A stretch of DNA of 64,000 nt from Actinomyces radicidentis. Lineage in GTDB: Bacteria; Actinomycetota; Actinomycetes; Actinomycetales; Actinomycetaceae. Positions 24,963 through 33,163 of the stretch are shown here, one piece after another; the first letter of the stretch is position 1, and every line of letters begins with the position of its first letter. The notes under the pieces are model-generated. The model was not told where the DNA came from. It saw nothing but the letters and a program-made list of their open reading frames with translations, and searched no databases. The stretch spans positions 2,666,001 through 2,730,000 of the forward strand of contig NZ_CP014228.1 in the NCBI RefSeq assembly GCF_001553565.1, read 5' to 3'. Made by a program: the position numbers and the translations under genes.

Positions 24963-26438
24963 ATGTCCAGCACCCAGCCCGGCGCCCCCACCGCACCCGA
25001 CGCCGCCACGAGCGGCGAGGGCCTGCGCCGATCCCTGGCGAGCCGCCACCTCACGATGATCGCCATCGGCGGGGCGATCGGCACCGGCCTCTTCGTCGCC
25101 TCGGGCGCGACCATCTCCCAGGCCGGCCCGGGCGGCGCCCTGCTGGCCTACGCCCTCGTCGGCGTCATGGTCTGGCTCATCATGCAGTCCCTCGGCGAGA
25201 TGGCCGCCTACCTGCCGGTGGCCGGCTCCTTCGGCGAGTACGGCAGCCGCTTCGTCTCCCCGTCCTTCGGATTCGCCATCGGCTGGAACTACTGGTTCAA
25301 CTGGGCGATCACCGTCGCCGCCGAGCTCGTCGCCGCCGCCCTGGTCATGAAGTACTGGTTCCCGGACACGCCGTCGATCGTGTGGTCGGCGCTGTTCCTG
25401 CTCGTGCTCTTCGTCATCAACGCCCTGTCCGCCCGCGCCTACGGCGAGAGCGAGTTCTGGTTCGCGACGATCAAGGTCGTCGCCGTCGTCGTGTTCCTCG
25501 TCCTGGGCGTCGCGATGATCGCCGGGATCATCGGGACCTCGCCGGGCACCGCGAGCTGGACCACCGGCGACGCCCCCTTCGTCGACGGCCCCAAGGGCGT
25601 CCTCCTCGTCCTGCTCGTAGCCGGCTACTCCTTTCAGGGCACCGAGCTCATCGGCACGGCAGCCGGCGAGGCCGAGGACCCCGGCCGCACCATCCCGCGC
25701 GCGATCCGGACGATCTTCTGGCGCATCCTGCTCTTCTACGTCGGCGCGATCGCCGTCATCGGCTTCCTCATCCCGTACACGAACCCGAACCTGCTCTCCA
25801 GCTCGGAGACGGACATCGCGGTCAGCCCCTTCACCCTCGTCTTCGACAAGGCGGGCGTCCTGGGTGCGGCGAGCGTCATGAACGCCGTCATCCTCACCTC
25901 CGTGCTCTCCGCGGGCACCTCGGGCCTGTACTCCTCCACCCGCATGCTCTTCGCCCTCGCCGAGCGCGGGCACGCCCCGGCCTTCCTCATGCGCCTCTCG
26001 CGCCACCAGGTGCCGATGAACGCGCTCATCGCGACGACGCTCGTGGGCATCGCGGGCTTCATCACCTCGCTCGTGGGCGACGGCGCCGCCTACCAGTTCC
26101 TGCTGACGATCTCCGCGCTCGCGGGCTTCATCACCTGGGCGGGGATCTCGTGGTGCCACTGGCGCTTCCGCGCGGTCTTCAAGGCGCAGGGGCGCAGCCT
26201 GGACGAGCTGCCGTACCGGGCGCGCTTCTTCCCGGCAGGGGCGATCGTGGCGCTCGTGGCCTGCGTGGCGATCATCATCGGCCAGGCCTACGAGCCCCTG
26301 AGCGAGGGCGCCTCCGTGGGCGAGGTGCTCCTGCCCTTCATCGGCGTCCCGGTCTTCTTCGGGCTGTGGTGGGGGCACAAGCTCGTCACCCGCGCCCCGG
26401 CCGTGGACCTCGCGACGGTGGACCTGGGCCGCGACTGA
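24963..26438 (+). CDS. lysP: Amino-acid permease, LysP-like (AAT family)
   Basis: 491 residues, 12 membrane segments. Starts with a 22-residue polar tail, then GLRRSLASRHLTMIAIGGAIGTGLF, the AAT family signature. The middle (NYWFNWAITVAAELVAA, then KYWFPDTPSIVWSALF) follows Escherichia coli LysP closely, including the SFQGTELIG-AAGEAEDP stretch of helix 6. Proton-coupled uptake of lysine is the best guess; other basic or neutral amino acids are possible. ATG 24963 has GGAAGG upstream. A tandem repeat starts at its 3' end. Confidence 0.85.
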   Translation: MSSTQPGAPTAPDAATSGEGLRRSLASRHLTMIAIGGAIGTGLFVASGATISQAGPGGALLAYALVGVMVWLIMQSLGEMAAYLPVAGSFGEYGSRFVSPSFGFAIGWNYWFNWAITVAAELVAAALVMKYWFPDTPSIVWSALFLLVLFVINALSARAYGESEFWFATIKVVAVVVFLVLGVAMIAGIIGTSPGTASWTTGDAPFVDGPKGVLLVLLVAGYSFQGTELIGTAAGEAEDPGRTIPRAIRTIFWRILLFYVGAIAVIGFLIPYTNPNLLSSSETDIAVSPFTLVFDKAGVLGAASVMNAVILTSVLSAGTSGLYSSTRMLFALAERGHAPAFLMRLSRHQVPMNALIATTLVGIAGFITSLVGDGAAYQFLLTISALAGFITWAGISWCHWRFRAVFKAQGRSLDELPYRARFFPAGAIVALVACVAIIIGQAYEPLSEGASVGEVLLPFIGVPVFFGLWWGHKLVTRAPAVDLATVDLGRD

Positions 26439-26443
26439 GCGCA

Positions 26444-26545
26444 AGCGGTCCGGCCACGACTGGGCGGCCAGCGGTCCAGCCGCGACTGGATGGCCGGCGC
26501 CCCAGCAGCGACCGAGCGGAAGCGGCCCGCCACGACGGTCGAGCC
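26444..26545. repeat. Four degenerate 25-26-base tandem repeats after lysP
   Basis: Units start at 26444, 26470, 26496 and 26521. The first two begin AGCGGTCC and share 22 of 26 bases including CGACTGG; units 3 and 4 are more diverged. A partial unit runs into the lysP stop (gccgcgactgag). They fill most of the 157-base gap before the convergent membrane gene and show no clear hairpin. Confidence 0.6.
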
Positions 26546-26595
26546 ACCCCGACCGTCCGGGCGCCCCGCCGTTTGAGAGCCCGCCCCGGCCCCCG

Positions 26596-27435
26596 TCAGG
26601 CGACGACGAGGAGCGCCCCGAGGACGGCGAGCGTCCAGGACGTGAGCGAGCCGATGAGGAACTCCTCGGCCTTGAGGCCGCTTGCGTCCTTGGAGATCTC
26701 GGGGAAGCGGATGACGCCCTTGGCGGCGATGATCGCGGCGAGGGCGGCGTTCGCGCCGGCCCCGGCCAGAAGGATGAGGAGGACCCGCTCGAGGGGGCCG
26801 ATCCAGCGGCCTCCGTGCAGCGAGGGGACGCCGTCGTCCTGCCCGTCGGCCTCCGCGCCCCCACTCGCGTCGGCTGTTGCGCTCGATGTCTCGCGCTCGA
26901 CCTGATGGGCGACCGAGGGCGACTCCGGTGCCGTCGACGCGCCGTCGGCCTCCGACTCGGTCGCCTCCTTCCGCGAGCCGTCGCCTCGGACGCGCCCGGC
27001 GACGTCGGCACCCCGTGCGAGGGCGAGGACGGCGGCGACGGGCTCGTTCGCGGGCGTCGTCAGGAGCATGAGGGCACCGGCCCCGGCGGTGACACGGTCG
27101 ATGGTGCCGGCCGGCCCGAGGCCGTGCCCGCCGGAGAAGGCGTCGATGACGGCGCACAGCACGACGACGAGGATCATGGCGCCCCAGCGGACGACGACGG
27201 TCCGCTCGTCGGCGGGCCGCAGGTTCGCGAAGGCCCACGCCGCGGCACCGGCGAGGGCCACCGCGGTGCCGACGAGCCCGGCGCCGAGCAGGAAGAGCCC
27301 GGCGAGGACGGCCACGACGACGAGCCCGCCGCCGGTAAGCAGGAGGACGGTGCGGCGCGAGCCCTCGGGACGACCCGCGGTCGCCTGGAGCGCGAGGGAG
27401 ACGGCGCCGAGGAGGAGGATGAGGAGGGCGGTCAT
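26596..27435 (-). CDS. Membrane protein paired with SatD (DUF3307-like C-terminal part)
   Basis: 279 residues. The N-terminal 130 contain four to five hydrophobic segments; residues about 138-200 are a polar Ser/Ala/Glu-rich loop; the last 75 (GGRWIGPLERVLLILLAGAG, then AAKGVIRFPEI and GSLTSWTLAVLGALL) contain two more helices. The C-terminal motif is like the end of DUF3307 proteins, which often neighbour satD. ATG 27435 overlaps the satD stop (TGATG), so translation is coupled. Function unknown; the pair is probably expressed as one unit under the duplicated operator upstream of satD. Confidence 0.7.
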   Translation of the reverse strand: MTALLILLLGAVSLALQATAGRPEGSRRTVLLLTGGGLVVVAVLAGLFLLGAGLVGTAVALAGAAAWAFANLRPADERTVVVRWGAMILVVVLCAVIDAFSGGHGLGPAGTIDRVTAGAGALMLLTTPANEPVAAVLALARGADVAGRVRGDGSRKEATESEADGASTAPESPSVAHQVERETSSATADASGGAEADGQDDGVPSLHGGRWIGPLERVLLILLAGAGANAALAAIIAAKGVIRFPEISKDASGLKAEEFLIGSLTSWTLAVLGALLVVA

Positions 27436-28238
27436 CAGGCTTCTTCCTGGTCGGCGGTCGATCGCTTCACGGCGGAGCCCCCACCAGTCGGAGCGTCGCG
27501 GCGCTCAGCAGCGGCGGCGTCGTGGACGGCGCGGAGGTGCTCCTGGGCGGCGAGGATCCCAGCGCCCGCACCGCGTGCGAGAGCGGAGACGGCCTGCTGG
27601 CTCAGCCTCTCCTCGCGGGCGACGTCGACCTGGGTGCGTCCGAGCAGGAGCGCCCCGATGACGCGGCGCTGGCGCGCCTGGAGACGGCAGACGGCCTGGT
27701 CGCGCAGGAGGAGCATCGCGTTGGTGAGTGCCTCGACCCCGGGCTGGATCCCGGGCTCGGTGCCGTCGAGCGCCGCGGCGCGCTCGGGGGCGACGCGGAT
27801 CCGGGTCAGGGCGAACTCGCGTCCGGAGTCCTGGAGCTCGTGCGCGGCGTCGATGGCCTCTCTCGCGGCCCACCAGGCGGAGCCGTCCTGGACGACGTCG
27901 GCGGCGGACGGGTCGACCTCGCGGACCTCGCCGATCCCGAGGCCGAAGCGCAGCCTCAGCCCCTCGGGCAGGAGGAGGCAGGCGCGCAGCGTGAACTCGA
28001 GGGCCGGGGCGAGGCCGGCTGCGACCGCCTGGAACTCGTCGCCGACGGTGGCGCGGGCGGGTTCGAGGAGGGCGAGGCCCTCTCCGGCGGCCTCGAGGAC
28101 CTCGAGGAAGGTGCGCTGGGCGCCGGCGCGGTCCTCGAGGCGGCGCGAGCCCACGATGTCGGCGATGAGGGCGCACACCGGAGCGGTGCCGGCGGGCGAC
28201 GGTCCGGGACTGCCGGATCGGGAGGGTGCGGGGGTCAC
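27435..28238 (-). CDS. satD: SatD family protein with C-terminal helix-turn-helix
   Basis: 267 residues. The family motif is ALIADIVGSR at about 24-33. It is followed by a conserved VGDEFQAV and a FGLGIGEV stretch, which together recall nucleotide-cyclase-like folds. The C-terminus (GRTQVDVAREERLSQQAVS) reads as a helix-turn-helix. SatD is named from the acid-tolerance sat operon of Streptococcus mutans; its biochemical role is unknown. A GTG start at 28238 follows a -10 TATCGT by 6 bases, so the mRNA is likely leaderless. The promoter is covered by an inverted repeat repeated 68 bases away, suggesting autoregulation through the helix-turn-helix. Confidence 0.82.
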   Translation of the reverse strand: MTPAPSRSGSPGPSPAGTAPVCALIADIVGSRRLEDRAGAQRTFLEVLEAAGEGLALLEPARATVGDEFQAVAAGLAPALEFTLRACLLLPEGLRLRFGLGIGEVREVDPSAADVVQDGSAWWAAREAIDAAHELQDSGREFALTRIRVAPERAAALDGTEPGIQPGVEALTNAMLLLRDQAVCRLQARQRRVIGALLLGRTQVDVAREERLSQQAVSALARGAGAGILAAQEHLRAVHDAAAAERRDAPTGGGSAVKRSTADQEEA

Positions 28239-28252
28239 GGGTTCACGATATT

Positions 28253-28276
28253 GCTTGTACTCAATGTCTTACAAGC
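28253..28276. promoter_or_regulatory. Operator copy 1: GCTTGTA-N10-TACAAGC over the satD promoter
   Basis: Perfect 7-base inverted repeat. On the minus strand its arms overlap a -35-like TTGTAA and sit just before the TATCGT -10 element, so a bound protein would block satD transcription. Confidence 0.65.
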
Positions 28277-28320
28277 ATGATCGAGGAGGGTCTGCAGGGG
28301 CGCCCGGCCAACTCGATCAG

Positions 28321-28344
28321 GCTTGTATCAGTGGGAGTACAAGC
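28321..28344. promoter_or_regulatory. Operator copy 2: GCTTGTA-N10-TACAAGC
   Basis: Same arms and spacer length as copy 1, unrelated spacer sequence, centre 68 bases away. It lies 10 bases past the tdk stop codon. Two sites at this distance could allow looping or cooperative binding. Confidence 0.65.
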
Positions 28345-28354
28345 GGAATCGAGG

Positions 28355-28972
28355 TCACTCGCTGAGCAGGGTGCCGCCGGCATCGAGGTAGCACTTACCG
28401 CACAGGGACTCGTAGGTGACGTCGACGCCGTCGATGGCCACCTGGTCGCCGTCGAAGACGAAGCGGTCCCCCACCTTGCGCGCGTTGAAGATCGCCTTGC
28501 GCCCGCATCTGCAGATCGTCTTGAGCTCCTCCAGGGAGTGGGCGATCTCCAGCAGACGGCGCGAACCCGGGAAGGAGACGGTCCGGAAGTCGGAGCGGAT
28601 GCCGTAGGCGAGGACGGGGACGTCGTCGATGAGGACGAGCTCCATGAGCTGGTCGACCTGGCGCGGGGCGAGGAACTGGGCCTCGTCGACGAGGACGCAG
28701 TCGACGCCGTCGAGCAGGGGCGCCGTCGAGGCCGCGTCGCCGAGAGCGCGCTCGCGCACGAGGGCGCGGACGTCGTCCTCGGGGGTGACGAGGAGGTCGA
28801 CCTCGCGGGAGAAGCCGAGGCGCGAGACGACGGTCGACTCGCCCTTGGTGTCGACGTCGGCCTTGACGAGCAGCACCCGCTGGCCGCGCTCCTCGTAGTT
28901 GTAGGCGGTCTGGAGGAGGCCGGTGGTCTTGCCGGAGTTCATGGCGCCGTAGCGGAAGTAGAGCTTGGCCAT
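28355..28972 (-). CDS. tdk: Thymidine kinase
   Basis: 205 residues, type II thymidine kinase. P-loop GAMNSGKTTG (9-18), catalytic Glu97 in VDEAQFL, lasso-loop YGIRSDF, and zinc cysteines 154, 156 (ICRCG) and 191, 194 (CGKC). Phosphorylates thymidine with ATP for salvage of dTMP. ATG 28972 has AGGAGAACG directly before it. The frame extends upstream but without a ribosome site. It lies upstream of satD on the same strand; an operator copy between them may separate expression. Confidence 0.93.
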   Translation of the reverse strand: MAKLYFRYGAMNSGKTTGLLQTAYNYEERGQRVLLVKADVDTKGESTVVSRLGFSREVDLLVTPEDDVRALVRERALGDAASTAPLLDGVDCVLVDEAQFLAPRQVDQLMELVLIDDVPVLAYGIRSDFRTVSFPGSRRLLEIAHSLEELKTICRCGRKAIFNARKVGDRFVFDGDQVAIDGVDVTYESLCGKCYLDAGGTLLSE

Positions 28973-29107
28973 CGTTCTCCTCGAGGACGGGCGGGGATCG
29001 GGAGGGAGTCTGTGCGCGCCGCCGGCGCGGGTGCGGAATCGGGCGCTGCCCGATGCTACCCGCGGCGGACGGCGTCCCCCCCCCGGGCGGCATCCCGGTC
29101 GCACCGA

Positions 29108-29113
29108 TAGGCT
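29108..29113 (+). promoter_or_regulatory. -10 element TAGGCT for the PAP2 gene (leaderless)
   Basis: TAGGCT ends 7 bases before ATG 29121; no Shine-Dalgarno is present. Confidence 0.45.
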
Positions 29114-29120
29114 CGCGGGC

Positions 29121-29881
29121 ATGTCTCAGCGCAGCAGTGACCGCCGTGGAACCCTCCGGTCCAGGATCGAGCGCGCCGAGCGCGTCCTGGCCCCGGCGCT
29201 CGACCGGCTCCCGGGGGCCTGGCGGACGCGTGCCGCCCTGGTCCTCGCCGTGGTCGGCGCGGCGGCCCTCGCGCTGTTCGTGTCGATCGCCGACGGGGCC
29301 ATCGAGAACGACGATCTCTCCGCGCTTGACCCGGCGGTGACGGGCTGGGCGGTGCGCAGCCGCGAGACCGTCCTGACCTCGGGGGCCTGGTTCTTCACGG
29401 ACCTGGGCGGCACGGTGGGGCTCATCGTCCTCACTCTGGTGGCCGCGGCGGGACTGACGATCGGGCACCGGAGGGTGCACGCGGTGACGCTGCTGCTGAC
29501 GATGGCGGGCTCCTCGGTGACGACGGTGCTGCTCAAGCTGGCCTTCGGGCGGCAGCGCCCCTCGACGGACCTGCTGCTGGGGGCACCGTCGGCGACGTAC
29601 TCCTTCCCCTCGGGGCACTCCTTCAACACGGCGGTGTTCATGGGCACGCTGGCGGGCTTCGTCGTGCTCTCCGGGACCACGCGGGGCCGCAAGACGGCGG
29701 CCGTGCTCGTGGCGGTGCCGTCACGGTGCTCGTGGGGCTGTCCCGCGTCTACCTGGCGTACCACTGGATGACGGACGTGCTGGGCGGGTGGATGCTCGGC
29801 GTCGCCTGGCTGTGCGCGAGCTGCCTGCTGGCGCTGCTCGTCGCCGCCAGACGGCGCCGGGACGCGAGTGCTCAGGAGTAG
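29121..29881 (+). pseudogene. PAP2-superfamily membrane phosphatase with a single-base frameshift
   Basis: The frame from ATG 29121 encodes an Arg-rich start, five hydrophobic segments and PAP2 motifs 1 and 2 (KLAFGRQRP and FPSGHSF). Near 29728 it slips: read on, it ends out of frame in SRCSWGCPASTW at 29771. One extra G in gtgccgtcacg would restore VPVTVLVGLSRVYLAYHWMTD, which is motif 3 (SR, catalytic His, Asp), and an intact C-terminus stopping at 29881. Total length is 761 bases, one short of a multiple of three. The family dephosphorylates lipid phosphates such as undecaprenyl pyrophosphate. Either a real disruption or a sequencing error. Confidence 0.85.
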
Positions 29882-31767
29882 ACGGCGTCGAGCCACCACC
29901 TCCCCGAGCGCACGAGCAGGAGCGGCGGCCCCGTGTCCGTGACGACCTGGAGGTAGGCGCGTCGTGAGGCGCCCTCGGGCCGCCACCAGCCTTCGTCGAC
30001 GGGCCAGGGACCGGCCCAGGACAGGACGCGCCGCTCCCCGCTCCCGACGAGCCCGACGACCACCCCTCCCCGGGCGAGGTCGAGGACGGCGGGGACGCCC
30101 TCGAGCTGCCCCTGGGCGCTGACGAGGACCTCCCGGCCCTCGTCGTCGGCGAGGTGCACGGGCACGGCACCGAGGGGGACGACCGAGGGCGAGGGCAGGG
30201 GCAGGGCCCCGGACCAGGGCGCCGAGCCCCCAGCACCGGCGCCCGTCGGAGCGCCCCGACCGGAGCGCTCGTCCACTCCCGCACCGGTGGACGAGCCCGC
30301 GGGGCCCGTGCCGGCAGCCGGTCCGGCACCTGAGGAGGGCGCGTTCCCCGAAGCCCGAGCGGGGCGTCGCCGCGGCCGCGCGGAGGCCCTCTCCGGCGCC
30401 CCGGTGTCGGCGGGCCTCTCGCCCCAGGCGACGAGGCGGCTCCGGGAGCGGGGATCGCGTCCCTCGACCAGGAGGGGCACCTGGACGCCGCCGGCCCCGA
30501 GGAGGGACTCGACGCGCTCGGCGGCCCGCCGCGCGCGTCGCCGCCCCTGCTCTCCGGGCGCGGCCCACAGACCGGCCTGGGAGGCGCCCGCAGGGACGAG
30601 CTCGAGGGCGGTGAGGCGCAGCCGGGTGAGGGCGGAGGCGGGCGGTCTCCCGGAACGGCCCGAGAGCCAGCCCTCGAGCTGCCAGCGGACGCGGTCGGTG
30701 AGCTCGGCGGCGCTCGGTGTCGTCTCGAGCATCCAGGAGCGTGAGAGCTCGGCGCCGTTCTCGCAGGCGGCCTCGACGAGGAGGCGCCCCGCGGCGAGCC
30801 CGCGGCCGACGAGGAGGGCGGAGAGGCGCTCGGCGATCTGCCGGGCGGCGAAGGCGGCGGCGTCGACCCGCTCGACGGGCGGGTCGAGCGCGGTCTCCAC
30901 GACGGCGTCGGAGGCCGGCCGGTCGCTGCGCGGCACCTGGCGGGAGCGTCCCGAGGCGAGGAGGTGGGCCCTCTCCCCCACGGGCCCGAAGCGGGCGGAG
31001 ACGTCCGGCAGGGGCAGGGCCGCGAGGTCCCCGAGGGTGCGCAGGCCGAGGCGTCCGAGGGTCTCGAGCAGGTCCCGGCTCTCCTCCCGGGCCCGGCGGG
31101 TGGGCAGGGCGGCGAGGAGGGAGTCGAGCGGCCAGGGGGCGAGGAAGGCGGGGGCCCCGCCCTCGGGGACGAGGACGCCGTGGCGAGCGGCGAGGACGGC
31201 GCCGAGGAGGGAGTCGGCGACGCCGACCTGGCACTCGACTCCGGGCCCCTCGGCGACGGCCTCGACGAGCCCGGCGGCGAGAGCCCCCTCGCCGCCGAGC
31301 CAGCGGGCGGGGCCGCGGGCGCCGGACAGGGCCAGGCCGGGGCGGGCGACGACGGGGTCGGCGAGGACGGTCCCGAGGGCGTCCATGACGGACTCGAAGG
31401 CGCGGGCCTCGCGCTCGGGCTGCGGGGGCAGGACGACGAGCCCGGGGCACAGGGAGCGGGCGGTGCGCAGACGGGAGCCGACGGCGACGCCGGCGGCGCG
31501 GGCGGGGGCGGAGGCGGCCTGGACGCCGCGGCCGCCGACGACGGCGACCGGGGTGACGGCGGGGTCCGGCAGGAGCCGCTCGCCGCCGGGGAGCGGGCGC
31601 CCGGCGAGGAGGCGGCGCTGCTCACGGGCCTCGAGGGTGAGGGCGACGACGGGCCAGTCGGGCACCCAGACAGCGACGAGTCGCGGCGCCCCGACACCTC
31701 TGCCGGGGGACGCGCTCGCCGCCGCGGCTCCGACGGAGGGGCCGGAGGACGCGGAGGGGGCGCTCAC
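29872..31767 (-). CDS. imuB: ImuB-type inactive Y-family polymerase, mutasome hub
   Basis: 631 residues, DinB/UmuC-like fold without the catalytic acidic residues of active Y-family polymerases, as known for ImuB. Seen: N-terminal LVAVWVPDWPVVA, SRLRTARSLCPGL, a helix-hairpin-helix stretch (LGRLGLRTLGDLAALPLPD, about residues 238-256), a little-finger region and QVPLLVEG, which resembles the beta-clamp motif QLPLWG of mycobacterial ImuB. A Pro/Gly/Ser-rich linker (about 455-530) precedes a final OB-like segment. Its start overlaps the imuA' stop by 4 bases. It bridges clamp, ImuA' and DnaE2. The 3' end overlaps the convergent PAP2 reading frame by 10 bases. Confidence 0.88.
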   Translation of the reverse strand: MSAPSASSGPSVGAAAASASPGRGVGAPRLVAVWVPDWPVVALTLEAREQRRLLAGRPLPGGERLLPDPAVTPVAVVGGRGVQAASAPARAAGVAVGSRLRTARSLCPGLVVLPPQPEREARAFESVMDALGTVLADPVVARPGLALSGARGPARWLGGEGALAAGLVEAVAEGPGVECQVGVADSLLGAVLAARHGVLVPEGGAPAFLAPWPLDSLLAALPTRRAREESRDLLETLGRLGLRTLGDLAALPLPDVSARFGPVGERAHLLASGRSRQVPRSDRPASDAVVETALDPPVERVDAAAFAARQIAERLSALLVGRGLAAGRLLVEAACENGAELSRSWMLETTPSAAELTDRVRWQLEGWLSGRSGRPPASALTRLRLTALELVPAGASQAGLWAAPGEQGRRRARRAAERVESLLGAGGVQVPLLVEGRDPRSRSRLVAWGERPADTGAPERASARPRRRPARASGNAPSSGAGPAAGTGPAGSSTGAGVDERSGRGAPTGAGAGGSAPWSGALPLPSPSVVPLGAVPVHLADDEGREVLVSAQGQLEGVPAVLDLARGGVVVGLVGSGERRVLSWAGPWPVDEGWWRPEGASRRAYLQVVTDTGPPLLLVRSGRWWLDAVYS

Positions 31768-32900
31768 CGTCGGCTCCTCGTCAGGGGCACGACCTCGGCG
31801 AGGCCCGCACCGGCGGGCACGGCGCCCGTGCCCGCCGTGGTGGGCGCAGGGGCGGGGACGGGTGCAGGGGCAGCCGCGGAGGTGGCGAGGGAGGCGCTCA
31901 CCCCGGAGGGTGCGAGCTCGAGGCGCGAGCCGGCGCCGGGGCGGGCGGGGTCGCGCAGCGACCAGCGCAGGCCGCGCAGGTAGCCGGCGGGCATCTCCCG
32001 GGCGGGGAGCGCCGGGGCCGGCTCCGGGGCCGCGATCGAGGTGTTCTCCAGCGGGCGGGCGGGCGCCTTGCCGGCCCCTGCGCCGATCCCGGCGACGAGG
32101 GCGAGGCGCCCGCGCGGCTCCGGGCGCCCCTCCTCCGGGCCTTCCGGGCGACTCTCCTCCGCCGGGGACGCCGGGAGCGCCCTCTCCCCTGCCGGCTGCG
32201 GGGCCGCTCCGGGCTCGCCGGTGTCCGTCCCCTCCGGGGCAGCGACGAGGCCGCGCGCCCCCTCCCAGGGCAGGTCGCTCAGGATGAGGGCGCCGCGCTC
32301 ACGGGCGCGCGCGTGGAGGGTGCGGCGGTCCCGCGGTCGCAGGCGGGAGGCGGTTGCGGCGTCGACGAGGAGGACGTCGACGCCGTCGAGCAGGGCGCTC
32401 GTGGCGGCGAGGAGGAGGGACGGCTCCAGCCCGGCCGCGGGGACGACGAGAACGCGCTCGAGGTCGAGCCCGGCCTCCGCGGCGGCGTTCCACCCCAGGT
32501 CCTCCCCTCCGACGACGGCGCACCAGCCGTGCCGCCCCTGGCGCTGGGCGGCGGCGGCCAGGAGGACGGTGCGCGAGCCGGTGACGGCGAGGGCCCCGGC
32601 GGAGTCCGGGGAGAGCCCGAGCCAGGGGTCCGACCCCGCGGCACCGGCCTGACCGGGGACCTCCGGGGTGAGGAGGTCGAGGGCCGTGGCGCCCCGGGAG
32701 GCGGGGGCTCCGGTCGCACTGGCGAGGGCGCTCCCGGCGGGCGCCCCCTCGACGGCGTCGAGGGCGCGGGTCATGGCGCGCTGGACGTCCCGGGCGGTGG
32801 AGTCGTGCAGGCCGGCGCGCTGCTCGGCGAGGGCCAGGGCGGCGCGCGCCGCGGCCAGGCGCGAGGCGCCGTCGCGCTCCTTCGTCGGTGCTGGTCCCAC
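31764..32900 (-). CDS. imuA': ImuA'-type RecA-like mutasome protein
   Basis: 378 residues. The central part (SAGALAVTGSRTVLLAAAA, then WCAVVGGEDLGWNAAAEAG and DVLLVDAATASRLRPRDR) follows the RecA/ImuA fold, although no clear Walker A lysine is seen. The C-terminal half is Pro/Ala/Glu-rich and probably disordered. GTG 32900 is chosen because AAGGAGGAGAC ends right before it; the open frame upstream runs through the LexA box. First gene of an imuA'-imuB operon controlled by a perfect SOS palindrome 40 bases upstream. Together with DnaE2 it supports damage-induced mutagenesis. Confidence 0.83.
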   Translation of the reverse strand: MGPAPTKERDGASRLAAARAALALAEQRAGLHDSTARDVQRAMTRALDAVEGAPAGSALASATGAPASRGATALDLLTPEVPGQAGAAGSDPWLGLSPDSAGALAVTGSRTVLLAAAAQRQGRHGWCAVVGGEDLGWNAAAEAGLDLERVLVVPAAGLEPSLLLAATSALLDGVDVLLVDAATASRLRPRDRRTLHARARERGALILSDLPWEGARGLVAAPEGTDTGEPGAAPQPAGERALPASPAEESRPEGPEEGRPEPRGRLALVAGIGAGAGKAPARPLENTSIAAPEPAPALPAREMPAGYLRGLRWSLRDPARPGAGSRLELAPSGVSASLATSAAAPAPVPAPAPTTAGTGAVPAGAGLAEVVPLTRSRR

Positions 32901-32939
32901 GTCTCCTCCTTCCGTCACCGGGCCCCACGACCCGACCGT

Positions 32940-32955
32940 TCGAACACGTGTTCGA
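32940..32955 (-). promoter_or_regulatory. LexA SOS box TCGAACACGTGTTCGA
   Basis: Perfect 16-base palindrome with the TCGAAC-N4-GTTCGA form of actinobacterial LexA sites, 40 bases upstream of the imuA' start in the 263-base gap shared with the PEBP gene. Confidence 0.9.
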
Positions 32956-33163
32956 CGTGGCGGAGGAAGAGTAGCGCCGACCCCGGACACGCGGAAGGGG
33001 CTCTTAACCGCACGCCGGACGTCCCGGCCGCCGACCCGCCCCGTCCCTCACCCCCGTCCCGTGCCAGTACCCGCGATTCCCGTCGGAGCCTCCCGCTAGG
33101 GTGAGCACGAGCACACCGGATCCCGCGACCCGTCGACCACCCGCACCAGCAAGGAGTCACCCC

